Below are positions 1 through 7,762 of a stretch of 12,318 nucleotides of DNA, one piece after another (the first letter of the stretch is position 1; every line of letters begins with the position of its first letter). A program made the translations under genes and the position numbers. The notes beneath the pieces are model-generated. The model did not search any database and was not told the origin of the DNA. It was given only the letters and a program-made list of their open reading frames with translations. Source of the DNA: JBBIRT01 sp037441725 (lineage in GTDB: Bacteria; Desulfobacterota; BSN033; UBA1163); NCBI GenBank assembly GCA_037441725.1, contig JBBIRT010000094.1, positions 1 through 12,318 of the forward strand, in the 5' to 3' direction.

Positions 1-1227
1 CAAAAAGCCCTTCCACCCATCTTTCCATCGAAGGGCCGTATATCCACCCCCATCCGGAAACTCAAGTTCCACCTGGATCCCTACCTCAGCAAGGAATCGC
101 TGAACGGCAACCATCGCATCCCGGTCCACCATGGCAGGCATGACATGGATCTTTGTTTTGAATCCATTGGGGTATCCTGCCTCCGCAAGAAGTTCTTTTG
201 CCTTTTTGGGATCATAGCGGCCAAGTTCTAAGTCCTTCACATAACCTAATTGACCAGGGCTGGGGATCTGGTTGGCTGGCTTCCAAAAACCAAATCCTCT
301 CGCCTTACAAATTGCCTCCCGATTAATCGCATAGGAGACAGCCTGTCGAACCTTTCGGTTGGATAGAGGAGAATCAGGATTTTTACTGTCAGGGATGAGG
401 GAAACAGGACCAATAGACATGGTAAGGACATCAAATCCCTGAGCCTTCATCATTGCAGCTTGTTCCCCTGAAGTGACACAAAGGACGTGGACCTTCTCTG
501 CTCCGCTTGCCCGCATGGCTGCCTGCTGGGTCATCGGATCCCTGATAAATAGATATTCAATCCCATCCAGATAGGGTAATCCTTTCTGCCAGTAAGCATC
601 CCACCTTGTAAAGGTTAATTTACTGCCACGCTCATAGCTTACAAATTTGAAGGGGCCTGTCCCAACAGGATTCCACATCGCCCACTCCTTACCCTTCTTC
701 TCGTAGGCCGTTGGAGAAACCGGGTTGCAATAAGAGCTTGAAAGCAAATTGAGATAATTGTTTTGGTAGGTGTCCACGTTTATTCGAACCGTATAGTCGT
801 CCACAACATCTACACTTAGGAAACCCTTGACCAATTTAGCTTCGATGGCATGATCGAGGGTCCACTTCACGGCCTTGGCATTCAGGTCTGTCCCATCATG
901 GAACTTAACCCCTTTGCGAATGGAGAGGGTAATCGTATTTTTAACTTGATCGATTTTCCATCCTGTTGCTAACCAAGGGTGATAGTTTCCATTTACATCC
1001 TCTCGAATAAGATTATCGCATACTGCATGGATAAGCTTAGAATCGATCCCACGCACTTCCCATGGGGCCCCGAGGGGTTGTGCTCCTTCTGCGATATCGA
1101 TAATCTTAAGAACCCCTCCATATTGTGGTTTTTCTTCCTTTGCATTTGCAAAAACCGGAAATAGGAAAACAAACATGATTAGAAACAGAACCACTCTTTG
1201 CCACATAAACCCTCTTCTCTCACTCAT
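1..1227 (-). CDS. ABC transporter substrate-binding protein, family 5 (peptide/nickel/oligopeptide type), C-terminus cut by window edge
   Basis: Periplasmic solute-binding component of a Dpp/Opp-type importer. It would capture a peptide, metal complex or similar ligand and deliver it to a membrane permease. The frame is open from the ATG at 1227 to base 1 (409 codons, no stop), so about 120-150 residues of a usual 520-560 lie outside the window. Residues 1-29 form a Sec signal peptide: a hydrophobic core VVLFLIMFVFLFPVF and an ANA|KEE cleavage site. There is no lipobox Cys. Family hallmarks visible are GVKFHDGTDLNAKAVKW (about 106-122), NPVGTGPFKFVSYERG (about 186-201), LSNRKVRQAVSYAINREAI (about 288-306) and YDPKKAKELLAEAGYPNGF (about 338-356). 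A Shine-Dalgarno GGGAGGA at 1240-1234 lies 6 bases before the ATG and fixes the start. No permease or ATPase gene is visible. The ligand cannot be told from the sequence; the family assignment is firm. Confidence 0.93.
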   Translation of the reverse strand, partial: MSERRGFMWQRVVLFLIMFVFLFPVFANAKEEKPQYGGVLKIIDIAEGAQPLGAPWEVRGIDSKLIHAVCDNLIREDVNGNYHPWLATGWKIDQVKNTITLSIRKGVKFHDGTDLNAKAVKWTLDHAIEAKLVKGFLSVDVVDDYTVRINVDTYQNNYLNLLSSSYCNPVSPTAYEKKGKEWAMWNPVGTGPFKFVSYERGSKLTFTRWDAYWQKGLPYLDGIEYLFIRDPMTQQAAMRASGAEKVHVLCVTSGEQAAMMKAQGFDVLTMSIGPVSLIPDSKNPDSPLSNRKVRQAVSYAINREAICKARGFGFWKPANQIPSPGQLGYVKDLELGRYDPKKAKELLAEAGYPNGFKTKIHVMPAMVDRDAMVAVQRFLAEVGIQVELEFPDGGGYTALRWKDGWKGFL

Positions 1228-1291
1228 TTTGAATCCTCCCTCTTCATATTGAATTGATAAATTTTTACTCCCTCTAATAAAACGTTACTAT

Positions 1292-1320
1292 CATTTAAAA
1301 TAACAAGAACTAATCGTCAA
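1292..1320 (-). promoter_or_regulatory. Candidate sigma-70 promoter for the substrate-binding protein gene
   Basis: Reading the minus strand, TTGACG (1320-1315) is followed after 16 bases by TTAAAT (1298-1293). These match the -35 consensus at 5 of 6 and the -10 consensus at 4 of 6. It sits in the AT-rich 117-base gap after the hydrolase stop codon, about 65 bases before the substrate-binding protein ATG. This suggests that gene can be transcribed independently of the hydrolase upstream. No hairpin-plus-T-run terminator is seen between the two genes, so read-through is also possible. The assignment rests on pattern only. Confidence 0.4.
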
Positions 1321-1344
1321 GAGGAAAAATTTGTCTCAATTTCA

Positions 1345-2568
1345 TCACCAAATCGTACCATATTTCTTAAGCATATCCCAAAACTCTTTCTTTGAATCGG
1401 AATCGTAGAGTAAGGTATCTGCCCCTAACATCTCTTGTCCGGTGACTTTTAGGACAAGGAGGATGAACCCTGCTAAGGCTTCACTTGTCTTGAAGTTACA
1501 GTGTCCATAGCGAAAGATTGGAATATTGGTGTGAAGTAAACCCGACCCATTAACCAAAGCCTTATACCAGTAGAGTGGCTCATGCCAATAAGGGACAATT
1601 GGATCACTGGTGGTATGCATCGTGACTAATGGGATCTTGAGCCGACCCGAAGTCTGGTAATTCTTTTTGATCTCCTGAATTGCTTTTAGATCAGCACTGA
1701 AACGCTCAACCAGACGGTTCAGCCTGAAATCATTGTCCGAGCCTGAGTACCAACGCTTCTTGTTATCAAATGGTTGGCCTCCGAGTTCCTCTATCGCCTC
1801 ATTGGTGGCAAATACATTGTACCAAAGCAATCCTAAAATGGTTTCGTAAATTGATTCAGGATCACCCGGATCAGTCGGAGCTTTTGTTACTTTAAGAAGC
1901 TGTTTGGTTTTATCGGGATGGTTGATGATTGCTTGCTGGATCAAAGGCAGATAGTAGGTTTCCCATTGGTTAATAACTTCGTCAGGAATAGAAACAGGGC
2001 TGGGAGGTAAAACTCCTGGGAAAAAGTAATCAAACACAACACGGAAGTCTCCCCAGTAGTTGACCTGGCGTTGAAAATCACCGATTGGACCACATAAGGC
2101 CAACCCTCCACTAAATTCACCTGGATATTTCTCGACAGCGAGGGTGGTAACAAGACCTCCTTCAGAGGCACCGACAAGATAAACATGGCGAGTATTAGAG
2201 TGAAAATTTTTAAAGATTTTTACCAGGTCTCGGATGTCTTCAACTCCTTCAACGACAGCCAAACCATTCTTACGGTAACTTGTGGTTGCAAAGGCATATC
2301 CTAAACCAGTTACGATTTCTGGGATGGAAGTCCCATCGGGAAGATAGAGCTGATCTTCAGGGATGCCAACAGGTTCGTAAGGGGAAACATAACCATGAGC
2401 AAAAACTACTAAGTCACCATTCCAACTGGAAGAATCCATACAGATCAAATAAGAGGCTCCACTATGTTGTACTCCATTCATACATTCTACTTCTGCATAT
2501 ACAGGATATTCCAGAAGGCCAGCCACGATTAGGATTAACAAAAATATAAAGTAAATTGATCTTCTCAT
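1345..2568 (-). CDS. Secreted alpha/beta hydrolase of unknown substrate
   Basis: A 407-residue exported serine hydrolase. Residues 1-25 form a Sec signal peptide (MRRS, a long hydrophobic core, then VYA|EVE). In the mature part, FAHGY at 56-60 is a likely oxyanion-hole HG motif. GASEGG at 133-138 is the nucleophile elbow with Ser135. SDPIVPYWHE at 321-330 supplies a likely acid (Asp322) and RYGHCNF at 353-359 the likely catalytic His356, so the triad order Ser-Asp-His is intact. Four cysteines (29, 43, 159, 357) could form disulfides, which would fit a periplasmic or extracellular protein. A roughly 150-residue insertion between nucleophile and acid (about 160-310) would be a lid. The start is supported by AGGAGG at 2582-2577, 8 bases before the ATG, with a strong promoter behind it. 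The product could be an esterase, lipase, tannase-like enzyme or peptidase; nothing seen decides which. It is followed by a solute-binding protein on the same strand. Confidence 0.85.
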   Translation of the reverse strand: MRRSIYFIFLLILIVAGLLEYPVYAEVECMNGVQHSGASYLICMDSSSWNGDLVVFAHGYVSPYEPVGIPEDQLYLPDGTSIPEIVTGLGYAFATTSYRKNGLAVVEGVEDIRDLVKIFKNFHSNTRHVYLVGASEGGLVTTLAVEKYPGEFSGGLALCGPIGDFQRQVNYWGDFRVVFDYFFPGVLPPSPVSIPDEVINQWETYYLPLIQQAIINHPDKTKQLLKVTKAPTDPGDPESIYETILGLLWYNVFATNEAIEELGGQPFDNKKRWYSGSDNDFRLNRLVERFSADLKAIQEIKKNYQTSGRLKIPLVTMHTTSDPIVPYWHEPLYWYKALVNGSGLLHTNIPIFRYGHCNFKTSEALAGFILLVLKVTGQEMLGADTLLYDSDSKKEFWDMLKKYGTIW

Positions 2569-2598
2569 GGGTCCAACCTCCTTTCCTTTTTTGATTTC

Positions 2599-2627
2599 AT
2601 TCTATATCCTTTTAGTAGGCCTGTCAA
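2599..2627 (-). promoter_or_regulatory. Strong sigma-70-type promoter for the secreted hydrolase
   Basis: On the minus strand TTGACA (2627-2622) is a perfect -35 hexamer. It is separated by exactly 17 bases from TAGAAT (2604-2599), a 5-of-6 match to the -10 hexamer. Transcription would begin near 2592, giving a leader of about 25 bases that contains the AGGAGG ribosome site. This is the best promoter match in the window. Confidence 0.75.
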
Positions 2628-2643
2628 TCATTTGACTTGACAG
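2621..2643. promoter_or_regulatory. Perfect 7-base-arm dyad between divergent genes, candidate operator
   Basis: CTGTCAA (2621-2627), nine bases, then TTGACAG (2637-2643) forms an exact inverted repeat in the centre of the hydrolase/uracil-DNA glycosylase spacer. The left arm contains the -35 hexamer of the hydrolase promoter. The right arm contains TTGACA in the orientation of the glycosylase gene. The matching -10 for the plus-strand gene is weak (ATTAAT at 2658-2663 after only 15 bases). The dyad may be a regulator-binding site or simply two back-to-back -35 elements. Confidence 0.4.
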
Positions 2644-2689
2644 ATGATATAGAAAAGATTAATGGAAGATTGAAAAGGGGAAGAGCACA

Positions 2690-3352
2690 ATGGATCAAGC
2701 CATTCATGAACTGATCAACGATCTTAAATCTTATCTTGAATATTTGAAAGGGATGGGAATCACTTATCTTCCTTTTCACCAAACCCCACTAAATCCCATC
2801 CTATCCTTAGAAAGGATCCGAAATGAATTGGGGGATTGTAAGAGATGCAAACTCCATAAGACCAGACGGACCATCGTGTTTGGCGAAGGGAATGAAAAGG
2901 CTACCCTGATGTTTATTGGAGAAGGTCCTGGTTATGATGAAGATGTTCAAGGAAGGCCCTTTGTGGGAAAGGCAGGTCAGCTTCTAACCAAAATCATCCA
3001 ATCGATCAACCTTAGGAGGGAAGAGGTTTATATCACCAACATTATTAAATGTCGCCCCCCTCAAAATCGAAATCCCCAACCTGATGAGATTAAAAGTTGT
3101 CATCCCTTTCTCCTCAAACAGATAAAAGCTATTAAACCTAAAATTATCTGTGCCCTCGGGACCTTTTCAGCCCAGACACTTCTCCAAACCGACTCCAAGA
3201 TCACCACCCTTCGGGGGACCTTTTATGAGGTCAATGGAATCCAAGTGATTCCAACCTATCATCCTGCCTTTCTGTTGAGAAATCCTGAACGGAAGAGAGA
3301 GGTCTGGGAGGATATGAAGAGGATCGCCGAATACTTAAAAACCAATTTATAA
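2690..3352 (+). CDS. Uracil-DNA glycosylase, family 4 (iron-sulfur type)
   Basis: A DNA-repair glycosylase that removes uracil produced by cytosine deamination or dUTP misincorporation, starting base-excision repair. It has 220 residues, normal for the family. Four cysteines in the family 4 pattern (C50-x2-C53, C121, C137) would bind a 4Fe-4S cluster. The water-activating motif region is GEGPGYDEDVQGRPF at 77-91, where the second residue after GE is Gly rather than the more common Ala (GEAPG). NIIKCRPPQNRNP lies at 117-129. The leucine-loop motif is HPAFLLRN at 191-198. An N-terminal extension of about 45 residues precedes the first cysteine pair, as is common. A GGGG at 2677-2680 is a moderate ribosome site 9 bases before the ATG. 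The gene is divergent from the hydrolase and convergent with sppA. With dut in the same window, both enzymes limit uracil in DNA, but they lie in different transcription units. Confidence 0.95.
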   Translation: MDQAIHELINDLKSYLEYLKGMGITYLPFHQTPLNPILSLERIRNELGDCKRCKLHKTRRTIVFGEGNEKATLMFIGEGPGYDEDVQGRPFVGKAGQLLTKIIQSINLRREEVYITNIIKCRPPQNRNPQPDEIKSCHPFLLKQIKAIKPKIICALGTFSAQTLLQTDSKITTLRGTFYEVNGIQVIPTYHPAFLLRNPERKREVWEDMKRIAEYLKTNL

Positions 3353-3398
3353 CCCTCTCTGCAAAAACCGGGAAGGCTGCATCCAATCCTTTATTCTT

Positions 3399-4283
3399 CT
3401 ATCTAATCTGCAACGGAAAACTCAATTCATATCCTTTCTCATGAATGAGGTCGATGAGGGTCGAGGCCATATCCCTTATGAGGAGCTCAAAAAGAGAGAG
3501 CCTTCTCTTAGGGTAGATTACATTGGGTTTTCCAACAATCCCTACCATCTTTGCTGTGATGTCGATCGTATCCTGTAGGTTTCCCATCTGATCGACCAGA
3601 CCTAAGTTCTTGGCCTGTTCACCAGTTAAAATTCTACCATCAGCGATTTGAAGGACTTTGGAGTAGTCCAATTTCCTCCCCTCCACTACAGCCTTAATGA
3701 ATTGCTGGTGGACATTATCAATCACCTCTTGCATGATCCTCTTCTCCTCAGGGGTCATCTCACGAAAAGGAGAGCCAACATCCTTATGCTCTCCACTTTT
3801 GAGGACCACTCCTTTGATCCCAATTTTCTTAAGAAGTTCTTCAAAGTTGGAGAACTGCATTAATACCCCGATGGAACCTGTGATCGTCCCAGGATTTGCC
3901 ACAATGAAGTCTGAGGCACAAGCAATATAATAACCCCCAGAGGCAGCTACGGATCCCATGGAGGTAACCACCTTTTTCTTGGTTTTAATCTTCAAGATCT
4001 CACGGTGAATCTCCTGGGCGGGCCCCACCCCTCCTCCGGGAGAATCAATCCTGAGAATGATGGCCTTGACTCCATCATCCTCAAGATACTGCTGAAGCTC
4101 TTCAATGATACTGGAGGATTGGGAAATGACCCCTTTAATTTCAACGATGGCAATCTTATCCCCAAAAGCAAAACGAGAGGGTTTTCCTCCTGAATATCGC
4201 CCGATGAATAAAAGGACCATAAAAAAGAAAATTAGGAGTGCGACAATCACACCCAATCCAATAACGATCCGTCTTTGCTTCAT
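3399..4283 (-). CDS. sppA: Signal peptide peptidase SppA, short 36K-type, S49 family
   Basis: A membrane-anchored Ser/Lys protease that degrades cleaved signal peptides in or at the cytoplasmic membrane. It has 294 residues, the size of the single-domain (Bacillus/archaeal-like) form rather than the 67K double-domain E. coli form. One transmembrane anchor spans about residues 6-28 after a short basic MKQRR. RIDSPGGGVGPAQEIH at 78-93 is the S49 oxyanion region. SMGSVAASGGYYIA at 108-121 holds the nucleophile Ser115. SGEHKDVGSPFR at 163-174 holds the general-base Lys167. The 52-residue Ser-Lys spacing equals that of Bacillus subtilis SppA (147 to 199, from memory). The start is backed by a strong GGAGGAG a few bases upstream of the ATG. 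It lies 57 bases after the scpA stop and is probably the last gene of the minus-strand run. No clear terminator is seen in the 46-base convergent gap to the glycosylase gene. Confidence 0.96.
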   Translation of the reverse strand: MKQRRIVIGLGVIVALLIFFFMVLLFIGRYSGGKPSRFAFGDKIAIVEIKGVISQSSSIIEELQQYLEDDGVKAIILRIDSPGGGVGPAQEIHREILKIKTKKKVVTSMGSVAASGGYYIACASDFIVANPGTITGSIGVLMQFSNFEELLKKIGIKGVVLKSGEHKDVGSPFREMTPEEKRIMQEVIDNVHQQFIKAVVEGRKLDYSKVLQIADGRILTGEQAKNLGLVDQMGNLQDTIDITAKMVGIVGKPNVIYPKRRLSLFELLIRDMASTLIDLIHEKGYELSFPLQIR

Positions 4284-4340
4284 ACTCTCCTCCTTGATTG
4301 AGCGGTTCTCAACAATGTTTTGAACATGGTGCCTCTGATC

Positions 4341-5052
4341 TTAAAGTGGCGAGATGCGGATGGGTTCAAAAAGGGCAAATTGAAAAATGCGAATTCTCTT
4401 CATCTTCACCAGCTCAAGAATGGCCAGCAGGGTCACTACGATGACCCTTCGAGGCGCCATCTCAGGAAAGAGGTGATGAAAGGCGACGCTTCGATTTTCC
4501 TTGAATTTTATCCTCAACGCTGATGGGCTCCAAGTGCACCTCATGAACTCCTTCTAGTTTTGCCCTCTCCAACACCTTGCGGAAAGCCTCAAGAAGTTCA
4601 AAAAGGCTCACCTCAATCCTCTCTTCCTCTGAAGCCTCCTCCTCAGGAGGAACCCATCTGACAAACACATCACGTCCAAGCATGGGCCTCTTTTCTAATT
4701 CTCCTGCAGCCTCTTTATACTTTTGATACTCTAAAAGTCTCCTGACCAATTCGGCCCGGGGATCTTCCCCCTCCTCTTCTTCCCCATCCTGTGGTTTAGG
4801 AAGCAACATCTTCGATTTGATATGGAGGAGGGTGGAAGCCATTAGAAGATATTCTCCCGCGATATCCAAGTTGATCATCTTCATCATCTGGAGGTACTCT
4901 AAGTATTGTTCGGTGATGAGGGCCATGGGGATATCAAAGATATCTATTTCATTCTTCTGGATCAAATGGAGGAGAAGGTCAAGGGGCCCCTCAAACCCTT
5001 CCAGGCGAAAGGTGTAATCCTGTCTTTCATTCACGGTGGTATTTTCATCCAT
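4341..5052 (-). pseudogene. scpA: Segregation and condensation protein ScpA, interrupted by a frameshift
   Basis: ScpA is the kleisin subunit that bridges the SMC heads and partners ScpB in chromosome condensation and segregation. The N-terminal part (184 codons, 5052-4501) is a typical SMC-neck-binding domain: LEGFEGPLDLLLHLIQKNEIDI at about 17-38 and EYLLMASTLLHIKSKMLLP at about 67-85, then an acidic linker. After VEDKIQ the frame runs into a TGA at 4464-4462. The conserved C-terminal winged-helix segment (VAFHHLFPEM, then RRVIVVTLLAILELVK and RIRIFQ) continues in the +1 frame from 4499 to the TAA at 4343-4341. The two parts total 236 residues. By family recall about 7 residues are missing between them, which fits a 20-base deletion near 4500. 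The true start is ATG 5052, because GGAG at 5064-5061 lies 8 bases upstream. A GTG at 5061 overlaps that site and is rejected. The gene overlaps the preceding gene by 8 bases (translational coupling). No scpB follows. It may be a real mutation or an assembly error. Confidence 0.88.
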
Positions 5053-7721
5053 CCATCCCACTCCTCTGGAATTTTATCACATAATCGATCTCATCCTGGC
5101 GGGTAACCACCTGCTCATCCAATCGGGCTTTGAGCAACTGATTCAAAATCTTTTTAATAGAAGGCCCTGGTTCCATTCCCATTTGGATCAAATCTGTCCC
5201 GCTTAAAATGGGTTTTGTATTCCTTAACTGTGTAAAATAAAGTGAAATATAACGGCGGGTCGTTACCTGAGTGGTCTTAGCCATCATAAAAAGTTTGGTC
5301 TCGATGGGCAGGGGATTAAGCACCTCATAGATATCAGAGTGTTTGGGTTTAGAGCCCTCTTGAATCCAGGTAAGAATTTTATAGAGGGCCTGATCTGCTT
5401 GACGTTTTCCATCGACCACCTTCTTCTTTAACTTTGGATTCATTGCCAACCGATGACAGATTTCTTCAATCTCTCCTTCCTTTAAGAAGTGAATAAGCCC
5501 ATAAAAATAGATGAGCCAACGTTCATAATGCTCGGTGAGGTAAAGGAGATCAAACCAGGAGATTACATGGTGGATCTGATCAAAAAGGACCTCTGCCTGC
5601 TCTTCAAATTTTAAACTGGGGTGGATGAAGGCAAAGAGGTTAAAATCTCGCATGCGTTTCAAGGCAGGGGCGGGGTTTTCCTCTTGAAGGATGAGCATCA
5701 GTTCCGAAAAGATCCTCCCTCCTGAGAGCCGTTCGAGGAAGCCAACCTTGACAGCATTTTTCATTAAATTCTGAGTATGTTTGGCAATTTGAAATCCAAA
5801 CCGTTGTTCAAAACGAATGGCCCTAAATATTCGAGTGGGATCTTCAACAAAGGAGAGGTTGTGCAACACCCGGATGACCTTCTCTTTAATATCCTTTACC
5901 CCTCCAAAAAAATCGATCAGTGATCCNNNNNNNNNNNNNNNNNNNNNNTGCCTTTGGATTGAGTTGAATGGCAAGGGTATTGATCGTAAAATCTCTCCTT
6001 GAAAGATCCATTTTGATGGAGGCGCTTTCCACGGATGGGAGCGATGCAGGAGAGTCATAGACCTCCCAACGGGCGGTGGCCACATCCACTTTTAATTCAT
6101 CTGGGAAGAGAATGATGGCTGTACCAAATTTTTTATACGTTCGGATTCGACAAGGGATTCTCTTCTCAAACTCCTCCGCCAGTCGAATCCCATCCCCCTC
6201 CACGACGATGTCAATATCGAAATTCTCAACCTTCAATAGGAGGTCCCTTACAAAACCTCCGACAGCATAAACAGAATAACCCAATTGATCTCCCACCTCT
6301 CCAAACGCCCTCAATAGGAACTGAATCCTTTCAGGGAAACGCTCCTCCATCAGTTTTGAGATCAACTTTTTTCGAGTATATAAGGGATGGCTTTCAAGGC
6401 CAGCAAGTCCCCTATCGGATTTCAACATTTCTTCTTGAAGGATTCGCATCACCTCTGTAGTGGAAATGGTTCCAATGAGCCGATCCTTCTCAATCACTGG
6501 CAGAAGGCTTTGATTCTGACCGATAATAATGGCCTGAATCTGTGAGAATGGGGTATCTGGAGAAACGACCAAAAACTCTGTGGTCATATAATCCTTCACG
6601 AGTAAGTCTCTTAGACCATGATATTCAGCCTTTTCCACCACCTGTTTTGAAATTATACCTACGATCTTTTCATCTTGGACCACCGGGAGGGCCGTCAGAT
6701 TATATCGGGTCAGAATTTCTCCTGCCTCTCCCAATGTCCTTTCAGGAGAGATCATCTTCATGGGATTGGTCATCACCTCTCGTGCCACCCTTCTGGGTCT
6801 GACCGTCTCCTTTAAGGTTTTAATCAATCGCTCATGGGCCTCCATCAGGGTCAATCCTTTAACGGTTGCTGAGGCAGCGGTAGGGTGTCCCCCTCCCCCA
6901 AATTCACTGGCTACTTCTGAGACATTGACCTCATCCAATCGGCTTCTCCCGATCAGATAGATTCGATCTTCCATTCTGACCAAAACAAAAAGCACATCCA
7001 GATTTTCCATATCCTTCAGTTTATGGACAAGAATCGCAATGTCCCCAACATAGCGATCGGTTGAAGCCTCAGCAATCACGACATCGATTCCGTGGAAATT
7101 ATATCGAGTGGCCGATTGAATTAGATCATTTAATAGAAAGATCTGTTCAGCAGTCAATTCCTTCGTAATGACATTTGAAAGGATGTTCAGATTGGCTCTT
7201 TTTCTAACCAGGTAACCGGCCGCACTGAAATCCTCCTCCCTGGTTGAGGGGAAGGTCAGGTTCCCTGTATCTTCATATATTCCAAGAATCATGATGGTGG
7301 CCTCATCAGGAGTGATCTCGATCCCCTTTTTCTGAAGGATTTCGATGAGCAAAGTGACCGTTGATCCAACCTCTGAAATGACCTCTAAAGAACCATGAAG
7401 ATCATCTGAGGAGGGAGGGTGATGATCGTAGATATGAATATCCAAATCGGATTTGGAGGTAATTTCTGCAAACTTTCCGATTCGACTGACCTGCCGGGTG
7501 TCTACCAAAATTAACCTTTTTACCTTCTGAAGGTCAATGTTCTTAATCCTTTCCACCTCAAAAGAATAAAGGGTAGAGTGGATGAAAAAATCTCGCAGGG
7601 TTCTCTCCTGGGACCCAGGAAAGACCAGAACCGCATTGGGATAAAGCTTCTTGGCGGCTAACATGGAAGCTAAGGAATCAAAATCTGCATTGATATGAGT
7701 GGTGATCACTTCCATAATCAT
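5045..7721 (-). CDS. Long tRNA nucleotidyltransferase (A-adding/CCA-adding) with DHH-DHHA1 and tandem CBS domains, split by an N gap
   Basis: A class II nucleotidyltransferase expected to complete or repair the tRNA 3' CCA end, in the long form with an N-terminal phosphoesterase-like half. Part one (591 codons, 7721-5949) runs in this order. The DHH domain has HINADFDS at 9-16, VDTR at 73-76, YDHHPP at 98-103 and EDTGN at 150-154; all metal ligands look present. DHHA1 has GGGGHPTAAS at 275-284. Two CBS domains lie at about 314-365 and 376-430. The polymerase head has GGFVRD at 488-493, DID at 502-504 and RRDFTIN at 575-581. Part two (293 residues, 5926-5045) carries FFGGVKDIKEKVIRVLHNL, VEDPTRIFRAIRFEQRFGF and the C-terminal tRNA-binding body. 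The halves are in different frames only because of the 22-N placeholder, and together make about 885 residues. Whether it adds only A or all of CCA cannot be read here. The start is ATG 7721 (or 7715); an in-frame TGA at 7730-7728 excludes anything earlier, and the ribosome site is weak. It follows xerD by 41 bases. Confidence 0.93.
5927..5948. other. Assembly gap (22 N)
   Basis: A run of 22 undetermined bases inside the nucleotidyltransferase head domain. The codon before it ends exactly at 5949 (Ala591) and the next readable codon starts exactly at 5926 (Gly). A gene-preserving gap must therefore be a multiple of three, and 22 is not, so the run is a placeholder length rather than a measured one. 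Confidence 0.99.
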
Positions 7722-7762
7722 CCAAATTCAAACTTCTTACTCCTAAACTTTAACTGGTTTTT

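Noticed and set aside
2621..2643. LexA (SOS) box controlling the uracil-DNA glycosylase
   Set aside because: CTGT and ACAG are present, but the dyad spans 23 bases instead of the 16 of a CTGT-N8-ACAG box.
3353..3398. Bidirectional terminator between the convergent glycosylase and sppA genes
   Set aside because: TGCA repeats flank the short spacer, but no GC-rich stem with a T-run could be drawn on either strand.
4310..4327. Small hairpin ATGTT-TTG-AACAT between scpA and sppA
   Set aside because: Five AT-rich pairs with a three-base loop are weak and expected by chance; no terminator context follows.
4495..4505. Programmed ribosomal frameshift in scpA
   Set aside because: No slippery heptamer with a downstream structure was seen, ScpA is not known to use one, and about seven family residues also appear to be missing.
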